Source of the DNA: Wuchereria bancrofti
Taxonomy: Eukaryota > Nematoda > Chromadorea > Rhabditida > Onchocercidae
DNA: 64,000 bases
Assembly: GCA_005281725.1 (NCBI GenBank)
Contig: SSBO01000011.1
Location: 427,313 to 491,312, forward strand
Direction of reading: 5' to 3'
Shown here in pieces: positions 56,398 to 64,000 of the stretch. A program made the position numbers and the translations under genes. How positions within the stretch are numbered: the first letter of the stretch is position 1; every line of letters starts with the position of its first letter. Below the pieces are notes generated by a model. It worked only from the letters and a program-made list of their open reading frames with translations, searched no databases and had not been told where the DNA came from.

Positions 56398-56622
56398 TAG
56401 TAATGATAATAATAATAATAATAATGATAATAGTGATAGTAATAATAATAATGATAAGAGTAATAATAATAATAACAATAGTAATAAAAATGACAATAGT
56501 AATAATGATAAAACGATAATAGTAATAGTGATAATGATAAGACGATAATAATAGTAATAGTGATAATGATAAGACGACAATAATAGTGATAGTGATAATG
56601 ATAAAATGATAATAATGATAAT
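56398..56622. repeat. AAT/GAT triplet microsatellite
   Basis: AATAATGATAATAGTAATAG-type triplets, with AAGACGATAATAATAGTAAT units repeated about every 45 bp near 56510-56590. The antisense 171-codon frame reading Ile/Tyr/His/Leu is an artefact. Confidence 0.92.
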
Positions 56623-57894
56623 ATGTCCTGAAAAAGTGAATCAAAAACAAGAAAATGACATTAATGAAAGAGCAAATACATCGGATCAACGATAATGATA
56701 ACCGGGAAAATAAAAAAAAATTATATACAAAAAAAAAAAAAAAAATTTGACGCAAATTTTTTTCTTTTTTGAATTTCACATAATATATATAATATGGATG
56801 AACATAAACTTTTAAAAAATGGTACCATTTCATATTTAAAATTATCAAAATTTTGATAAGTATTACAAATACCACAAAAATAAAAAGAGGAAGAAATTAT
56901 GGAAGTAAATTTATTTGTGCAAATCTTCTTTCTTTTTTTTTTTTTTTTAAACAAAGTGGAGAAAAAAGAAAGAAAACAAGACGAAAAAAAAAATTTCATT
57001 GATATTATGCAGTTTTAAAAGAGGGAAAGAAGGAGAGAGAGAGAGCGAGAGAGGGGGAGAGAAAGAGAAAAGGACAGAGAAGTTTATGAATAATTACGAA
57101 TTTTTTACGAAGTGAGGTCCGTTTGAAGAAGGAAAACCTGAAATCTGGCACTTATTATCCACCTGAAAATATAAATGAAATTCCCAACTGATTTCCTGGA
57201 AAAAGAAAAGCAAAACAAAACGCAAGTAATTCGTTTTTTTCTTTTTTTTAAGTCATTATCAGTGATATGGAAGAGTGATAAAGTTATCAATTAAAGGAAA
57301 TGCTTGAAATATTTTCATTTGTTGCGTATATAAAAGATAAAACATAAGTAATAGTAGGAAGTGAAGATAAAAATAAAAAGTAAAAATACACTGATAAAAA
57401 GGAATGAATGAATATGCTGCTTATCAATAAAAAATATGGAATGCCATTTAAAAAAAAAAAAGATAAAAAAGGAAACAAAACATTTTACCAAATTTTGTTC
57501 TTTCTTTCTCTTTTTAAAATTTTAATTTTATCAAAATTTAAACGATTAAAGAAAAATAGAATTAGTTCCAATTTAAATTTGCAACTTATTCGTCCCTTTT
57601 TTTCTTTATCAACAAATCATTTGTTTGTTTGTAGAATTAGATTAATAGGAAGATCATCGCAATATATTTTCATTTTGTTTTTTTTTTTTTTTGATTTCTA
57701 CATTAAAGAGGAAATTCATTATTTTATATTTATTCGTGCCTGTTTTAATTCAAATAGCATTTTTAAAAGAAAAATTGAAAGAAGCATTATTATATAATTT
57801 TGTAGCATAGAATTACAAATCAATTCGTTATCAATTCAGTAGTGTTTGTATTTTAGAAAAAGAAATGAATAATTTATGAAAGCACTTCGTTGAC

Positions 57895-57908
57895 ACTATT
57901 ATTATTAC

Positions 57909-57939
<31 letters not shown>

Positions 57940-58077
57940 GTTATTGTTATCACTACTACTATTATAACTATAATTATATTATTGTTAACACTATTATTAC
58001 TATTTCTATCACTGTTATTTATCAACATCGTTATTTATTATTACTGTTATCATTATTAGTGGCATTATTATTATTAC

Positions 58078-58113
<36 letters not shown>

Positions 58114-58257
58114 TATTATTGTTAGCATAGTTATTATTATCATTACTACTGTTAGTACTATATTTTTATAATTATTATTAATATTATTACTATTTTTTGT
58201 TACAATCATTATTAATTATTATTATTACTGTTACCGTTGTAGTCGTTTTTGTTATTA
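57895..58257. repeat. TTA/CTA triplet microsatellite
   Basis: About 360 bp of ATT, ACT and GTT triplets with short interruptions. It is the reverse orientation of the AAT blocks on either side. Confidence 0.92.
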
Positions 58258-59589
58258 TTATTACTAAATTTGTTTGCATGCAAATATTTGAGAAAAACAA
58301 CAAAAAGAAAAAGAAGAAAATGAACAAGTTAAAATAATACGAATTTAAATAATCAAAAGACTGATTATATGAAATGAGAGAGAGAAATGAAAAGAGAAAG
58401 AGAGAGAATGATAGAAAAAGGGAATATAAAATACTATAAAATGATAACAATTATTTAATTAATATACAAAAACCATTAGTAAAAAAGAAAAGATTCATTT
58501 TCTAGTTTTTTTCATTTCATTTCTAAATTTTTTTTCTTTCGAATGCCAAAAGAAGTTAAATTCATTATAATATGTTTAATACTAACTATTCTTCTCTCTT
58601 TATAAAAGATAAAAAAAAAAGTTACTCACATTTCTACTACTAAATTTAATTTCATCATTTTCATTTCACTCTTCATAATTTTCATAAAAAATTTGAGAAA
58701 ATATTTCATACGGTGCAGGATTTAAGAAAAGAAGTAGAGCATATAAGTACATGTAAAGAAAGTAAATAATTAAGTTAAAATTTTACTAAATTATGCAAAA
58801 AAAAAAGTAATGTAATAAACTAGATAATGGTAATTAATTAATTCATGAAAAATTTTAAATAATAAATGGAATAAGGGGAAAAAAATTTTTTTTTTTAAAT
58901 ATAAAAAAGAATTTAACAATTTTACATAGGAAAATTTTCTTTTTGGCAATTTTCCTATGATTAATGTTTTCATCTTTTTTTTCTTTTTCTTTTTGTTTCA
59001 TTTTTTCGTTTCTTTTTTTTTTCTCTCTCTTTTTTATTACTATTGTTTGTGAAGCAGAAAAAAAAAAAAAACAAAAACGACAAAAAGGCACAAAAAAGTT
59101 TTGCCTGAAAAGCAGCAATGCTTTTTTTTAATAATAATGGAAATTGAAGAGATAATAGAAAAAAAAAAAGGAAGAAATAAAATCAATTCAATGATGAACT
59201 AATTTTCATTTCTTTCTTTATAATTTTTTTTTTTTAACTTTTCCATTTTGACATCAAAAAAAAAAGAAAAAAAAAAACTCAAATTTAGGACAAAATAGAA
59301 CGAAAAAAAAAAAAGGATTGCATATAAATTTGAGAGGAAGATTTTTTCATTTTTCATTATCTTTTTACAGCTAATTTAATCCTTTTAAAAAGAAAAAAAA
59401 AAAGTGAAAAACTAGGATGAGAAAGAGATGTTGCAAAAATAATTTTTCACTTATAAAAATTTTTTCTCATCCAAAAAAAAAAAAATGAAAGAGAATAATT
59501 TTAAATGGAAGAAAAAAAGAAGGAATTTTTGTTCAGCAAAAATAAATGAAATTTTACAAATTCTAAAGGCATTGTGTGATGGATAAAAA

Positions 59590-59735
59590 TAGCAATCGTA
59601 ATAATTATAATAATAATAGCAATAGTAATAACAATAGTAATAGTAATAATAATAGTAATTAATGATTACGATACTCATAGCAATAATAATAATGATGATA
59701 GTAATAATAATAGCGACAATAATCATTGATTAAAA

Positions 59736-59774
<39 letters not shown>

Positions 59775-59845
59775 GATAGTATTAATGATGATAATAATAA
59801 TAAAATAATTATAGCAATAATAATAATAATAATAGTAATAATATG
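59590..59845. repeat. AAT/AGC/ATG triplet microsatellite
   Basis: AATAATAATAGCAATAGTAA-type triplets over about 250 bp with a few unique interruptions near 59660 and 59725. Confidence 0.92.
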
Positions 59846-60001
59846 ATTTACATTCGGGAGCTTCACTGAGTTCAGGTAGATGAATGGGAACGTAAATAAA
59901 TACAGAAAAAAAAAAATAAAATAAAACCTGCTACTATTCACTACTAATTATTAACATACATACATACATACATACTTACATACGCACACACACACACATA
60001 C

Positions 60002-60048
60002 AAATACATATTTCTATCGATAAAAATTATCGATAGAAATACGTATTT
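60002..60048. repeat. 22-bp inverted repeat with 3-nt loop containing TATCGATA twice
   Basis: Positions 60002-60023 and 60027-60048 are reverse complements with one mismatch (ACAT versus ACGT); the loop is AAA. The inner stem is TTTCTATCGATAA / TTATCGATAGAAA. It lies in gene-free DNA immediately after a CA-rich microsatellite. Confidence 0.9.
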
Positions 60049-60834
60049 ACTTTACACTAAGCAAATTTTTATAAAAATTTCAAACTAAAAAAAAAAAAAC
60101 TCAAAAAAGAAAAAAAAAAAAGAACTTCCAACTATACATTGTAAGGCTTTCTGAATGTAAACATTAGCAGCTAATGTTAATAAATGATTGTTAATATTGT
60201 GTTAAGGAAAAAGAAAAATGAAGTTGAAAAAAAATGACAAAAAAAAAAAAAATAGAAACAAAAAGAGTGAGAGAAAGAGAGAGAGAGAAAGAGAAAGGGA
60301 ATAAAGGGGAAAAAAATTATAACAAAAAATGAAAAAATATGAAAAAAAAAAATAGAAAATATTTTTTTCATTCATATCTTTTTCATTTTTTGCTTTTTGT
60401 CTTTTTTTTTTGTTATTTTTTTTATTTTTGCATGAAATAATATATTATACAAAGTAACAAATTAATAGCAAAAAAAGAAAAAAATGAGAAAGTATGGAAG
60501 TACTGAATTTGTGAAAAAAAAAAAGGAAAAATTTCGATTTGTTAAGAATTTAATCCATTTTTAGATATTATTCTTAAATTAATATCAACAAAAACAATTT
60601 TATGAAATTTTTACATAAAAAAAAAAATAAAAAAACAGAAGAAAGTAAGAGAGAAAGAGAGAGAGTAGAAAAAGAAAAACAATTTAGTAAAATTTCAATA
60701 GCAAAAAGAAAAAAAAACACACACACATACACGAAAAAAAGGGGATATATAGTAAATGTATAAGAGAGAGAAAAAAAAAACGGAGAAATAAACAAATAAA
60801 CAAACAATACATGTATAAGTAATTAATTAATTAA

Positions 60835-61251
60835 TTAATCATCAGATAATAATTCAAACCATTTATTCCATGATGCTGGTGATGGATTACTAAGTTGAAC
60901 AAAAACCGGTAAACGACCGGATGATGCAGCACATGTTACAGCAGCACTTTCACTTACTGTTTTTGTGAGAATTGCTTTCTTCTTTGTTTTTTTCTCATCA
61001 ATTGTTAGCTCAAGTAAATCACTGAAAAGTGCTGAATCAAGTATTGGTTGTGTTTGAAGTGGTAACGCTTGAGCAGTTGTCACCATTGTTGTCTCTGTCC
61101 CTGTCCCTGTCACTGTCATTGTCGCTTTTGTTGTTGCTATTGCTGTTGTTGTTGTTGTTATTGTTGTTGTTGGTAGTGGTGGTGGTAGTGGTGTTGTTGT
61201 TGTTGTTGTTGTTGCTATTGCTATTGTTGAAGGCCAATTTAAATGATATAT
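60835..61251 (-). CDS. Terminal exon of an unrecognised gene (copy 1)
   Basis: The exon starts after a TTTTTTTTCCAG acceptor at 61252-61253 and is open for 138 codons to TAA at 60835. I do not recognise the protein. Its first ~45 residues are Thr/Pro/Ile-rich, encoded by ACA/CCA triplets. The rest is ordinary mixed sequence, including ILDSALFSDLLELTIDEKK, a basic KKTKKKAIL patch and a C-terminus ending SWNKWFELLSDD, which looks like a real folded or binding segment. Upstream exons would lie beyond the tandem-repeat region to the right, outside the window. The codon composition differs clearly from flanking DNA, supporting a true exon. A gene with only this exon is unlikely because no suitable start precedes it. 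Confidence 0.65.
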   Translation of the reverse strand: MYHLNWPSTIAIATTTTTTTPLPPPLPTTTITTTTTAIATTKATMTVTGTGTETTMVTTAQALPLQTQPILDSALFSDLLELTIDEKKTKKKAILTKTVSESAAVTCAASSGRLPVFVQLSNPSPASWNKWFELLSDD

Positions 61252-62158
61252 CTGGAAAAAAAAAACAAAAAATTAAAAAATAGATATTTAATATTTCAAA
61301 ATTAAATTTGATTTTATATATAATTACTGATTAATTTGTTTATATTATTAAAATATAGAAATGATTAAATGAATGGAAAATAGATGATATAATTTCATAA
61401 AACATTATCATCACTTATTGCTACTATATAAGTATTTTAGAAGTTTAAATGATTAAAATTTATTTAAAAAAAAGAATCTTTAAAAGATATTATCTTTATG
61501 TTTTTTTTAATATTATATTACTCAAAAATTAATTATTATTAATTCTATTTATACACAACAATTATATTAACTATTCTATTTATGCACAACAAAATAAAAA
61601 AAAATTGCATAATTTCCAAAATTTTAATTTTTAAAATCAAAACCACAAAAATTTCAGTAAAAAGGTATCATTGTTTAAGTATTGTATTTTAATTCAAAAT
61701 TAATAAAAATGATTTGAAAGAACTCTACTGTAATATATTAATTCACTACAACAATAAAATGGATTATTTTTGACATTCAATGCTGACAATAATCAATACA
61801 ATAAATTATAACAATGTTTTTGTTCAAAATTATCATTAAAAATTCACTTATCCAAAATTATCATTAAAAGTTGGCTTATTTATCATTAAAAAAACTGATA
61901 ATATAAATATATAACTAATAAATAAATTTTACAAGGTTGAAAAAAAAAAAACTTTAATTATTAAATGAATTTCTTCTTAAAATATTTACATCATTAAAAA
62001 TTCACTTATTCAAAATTATCATTAAAAGTTGGTTTATTTATCATTAAAAAACTGATAATATAAATAAATAACTAATAAATAAATTTTACAAGGTTGAAAA
62101 AAAAACTTTAATTATTAAATGAATTTCTTCTTAAAATATTTACATCATTAAAAACTCA
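61252..62158. other. Intron-like AT-rich DNA with start of a satellite (copy 1)
   Basis: No coding frame is visible. From about 61832 it contains two units of the ~155-bp satellite described at 63212. The sequence is cut by the N. Confidence 0.7.
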
Positions 62159-62159
62159 N
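62159..62159. other. Single ambiguous base (N) at the second duplication junction
   Basis: The N lies between copy 1 and copy 2 of the 1,388-bp duplication. Sequence to the right of copy 2 (from 63548) is the natural continuation of the satellite in which copy 1 was cut. Confidence 0.97.
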
Positions 62160-63547
62160 AAAAAAAAAACGGAGAAATAAACAAATAAACAAACAATACA
62201 TGTATAAGTAATTAATTAATTAATTAATCATCAGATAATAATTCAAACCATTTATTCCATGATGCTGGTGATGGATTACTAAGTTGAACAAAAACCGGTA
62301 AACGACCGGATGATGCAGCACATGTTACAGCAGCACTTTCACTTACTGTTTTTGTGAGAATTGCTTTCTTCTTTGTTTTTTTCTCATCAATTGTTAGCTC
62401 AAGTAAATCACTGAAAAGTGCTGAATCAAGTATTGGTTGTGTTTGAAGTGGTAACGCTTGAGCAGTTGTCACCATTGTTGTCTCTGTCCCTGTCCCTGTC
62501 ACTGTCATTGTCGCTTTTGTTGTTGCTATTGCTGTTGTTGTTGTTGTTATTGTTGTTGTTGGTAGTGGTGGTGGTAGTGGTGTTGTTGTTGTTGTTGTTG
62601 TTGCTATTGCTATTGTTGAAGGCCAATTTAAATGATATATCTGGAAAAAAAAAACAAAAAATTAAAAAATAGATATTTAATATTTCAAAATTAAATTTGA
62701 TTTTATATATAATTACTGATTAATTTGTTTATATTATTAAAATATAGAAATGATTAAATGAATGGAAAATAGATGATATAATTTCATAAAACATTATCAT
62801 CACTTATTGCTACTATATAAGTATTTTAGAAGTTTAAATGATTAAAATTTATTTAAAAAAAAGAATCTTTAAAAGATATTATCTTTATGTTTTTTTTAAT
62901 ATTATATTACTCAAAAATTAATTATTATTAATTCTATTTATACACAACAATTATATTAACTATTCTATTTATGCACAACAAAATAAAAAAAAATTGCATA
63001 ATTTCCAAAATTTTAATTTTTAAAATCAAAACCACAAAAATTTCAGTAAAAAGGTATCATTGTTTAAGTATTGTATTTTAATTCAAAATTAATAAAAATG
63101 ATTTGAAAGAACTCTACTGTAATATATTAATTCACTACAACAATAAAATGGATTATTTTTGACATTCAATGCTGACAATAATCAATACAATAAATTATAA
63201 CAATGTTTTTGTTCAAAATTATCATTAAAAATTCACTTATCCAAAATTATCATTAAAAGTTGGCTTATTTATCATTAAAAAAACTGATAATATAAATATA
63301 TAACTAATAAATAAATTTTACAAGGTTGAAAAAAAAAAAACTTTAATTATTAAATGAATTTCTTCTTAAAATATTTACATCATTAAAAATTCACTTATTC
63401 AAAATTATCATTAAAAGTTGGTTTATTTATCATTAAAAAACTGATAATATAAATAAATAACTAATAAATAAATTTTACAAGGTTGAAAAAAAAACTTTAA
63501 TTATTAAATGAATTTCTTCTTAAAATATTTACATCATTAAAAACTCA
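62160..63547. repeat. 1,388-bp direct duplication, copy 2
   Basis: Appears identical to 60771-62158 over every part I compared, including homopolymers, which is unlikely for anything but a very recent or artefactual duplication. Confidence 0.96.
62224..62640 (-). CDS. Terminal exon of the same unrecognised gene (copy 2)
   Basis: Repeats 60835-61251 with the same acceptor, frame and stop. Because it is the copy joined to unique downstream intron sequence, it is the one physically continuous with the rest of the gene to the right. Whether both copies exist in the genome is doubtful. Confidence 0.62.
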   Translation of the reverse strand: MYHLNWPSTIAIATTTTTTTPLPPPLPTTTITTTTTAIATTKATMTVTGTGTETTMVTTAQALPLQTQPILDSALFSDLLELTIDEKKTKKKAILTKTVSESAAVTCAASSGRLPVFVQLSNPSPASWNKWFELLSDD

Positions 63548-64000
63548 CTTATTCAAAATTATCATTAAAAATTCATCCATTTAATTATCATTAAAAGAAA
63601 AAACTAATAATACCTAAATAAAAAATAAATTACACGAAGTTAAGAAAATTTTTAATTATTAAATGAATTTTTTTTTAAATACTTGCATGCATCATTAAAA
63701 ATTCATTTATTGAATTATCAATTAAAAAAAAGAAGCTAGTATTACTTAAAATAAATAAGTAGTAAATAAATTATGCAAAGTTTTTTTACATTATTAAATG
63801 AATTTTTTTAAAACACTTGCATCATTAAAAATTCATTTATTCAATTATCAACAGAAAAAAAGATTTAATAATACTTAAAATAAATAAATTATGCAAAGTT
63901 TTGAAAAAATTTTTTTTTTTAAATTATTAAGTGAATTTTTTTTTAAATACTTGCATGCATCACTAAAAATTCATTTATTGAATTATCAATTAAAAAAAAA
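63212..64000. repeat. Degenerate 130-159-bp tandem satellite running off the window
   Basis: Units marked by CAT(C)ATTAAAAATTCA(C/T)TTAT recur at 63223, 63381, 63534, 63693, 63823 and 63961. The shared body includes AACTAATAAATAAATTTTAC and TTAATTATTAAATGAATTT. Units become more diverged to the right. In the predicted gene this lies in the intron upstream of the terminal exon. Confidence 0.85.

Larger units (their letters stand above)
60771..62158. repeat. 1,388-bp direct duplication, copy 1
   Basis: From the A run before CGGAGAAATA (60781) to AAAACTCA (62158). The same sequence restarts directly after the N at 62159, at a constant offset of 1,389 bp. Confidence 0.96.

Noticed and set aside
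56360..56875. 171-codon minus-strand frame in the gene-free block
   Set aside because: Phe/Ile/Tyr/Leu runs from T-rich and triplet repeats, no splice signals and no family resemblance.
57408..57797. 129-codon plus-strand frame, mildly protein-like
   Set aside because: Lys/Phe/Ile-dominated with several homopolymers, no acceptor or second exon, and no recognisable motif; compatible with chance in AT-rich DNA.
61029..61283. Plus-strand poly-Leu/Val frame opposite the terminal exon (also at 62418-62672)
   Set aside because: Antisense shadow of the ACA-repeat exon, which has a proper acceptor and a mixed-composition end on the minus strand.

Overview
The window looks like nuclear DNA from a nematode, most probably a filarial or other spirurid (clade III) worm. 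It is extremely AT-rich, and its protein-coding genes are split by GT/AG introns of roughly 100 bp to 2 kb. Start codons are preceded at short distance by TTTTCAG- or TTTTTAG-type acceptors, as expected where mRNAs receive a trans-spliced leader. The proteins themselves are animal housekeeping families. Species assignment is inference. I see no tRNA, rRNA, intact transposon or CRISPR array.

Layout. 1-4.4 kb: simple and tandem repeats, no gene. 4.4-9.25 kb (-): an SPE-39/VIPAS39 homologue (11 exons, about 511 aa). 11.9-14.8 kb (+): an unrecognised four-helix membrane protein (5 exons, 235 aa). 13.4-20.4 kb: a large direct duplication broken by one N at 16785, which repeats the last two exons of that gene. 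20.9-25.8 kb (-): the ER ubiquitin ligase HRD1/SEL-11 (10 exons, 634 aa). 28.8-33.55 kb (-): syntaxin-5 (9 exons, 396 aa). 34.55-36.28 kb (+): an MCFD2-like EF-hand protein (4 exons, 194 aa). 38.1-41.1 kb (+): an aldo-keto reductase (8 exons, 337 aa). 43.3-47.3 kb (+): mRNA cap guanine-N7 methyltransferase (10 exons, 371 aa). 47.3-60.8 kb: a gene-free stretch full of triplet, GA, GT and tandem repeats. 60.8-64 kb (-): the last exon of an unrecognised gene, present twice because of a second duplication broken by one N at 62159.

The central block has a coherent theme. HRD1 (ER-associated degradation), syntaxin-5 (ER-Golgi fusion) and MCFD2 (ER-exit cargo co-receptor) all act in the early secretory pathway. 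Syntaxin-5 and MCFD2 are divergently transcribed from one roughly 1 kb interval. That interval carries an exact unfolded-protein-response element core (TGACGTGG) and a GC-rich repeated motif. SPE-39 nearby is also a membrane-traffic protein.

The two N-marked duplications look like unmerged contig overlaps rather than biology, although the copies of the first are not identical. Exon models were built by hand from reading frame, splice sites and family similarity recalled from memory; no search was run.
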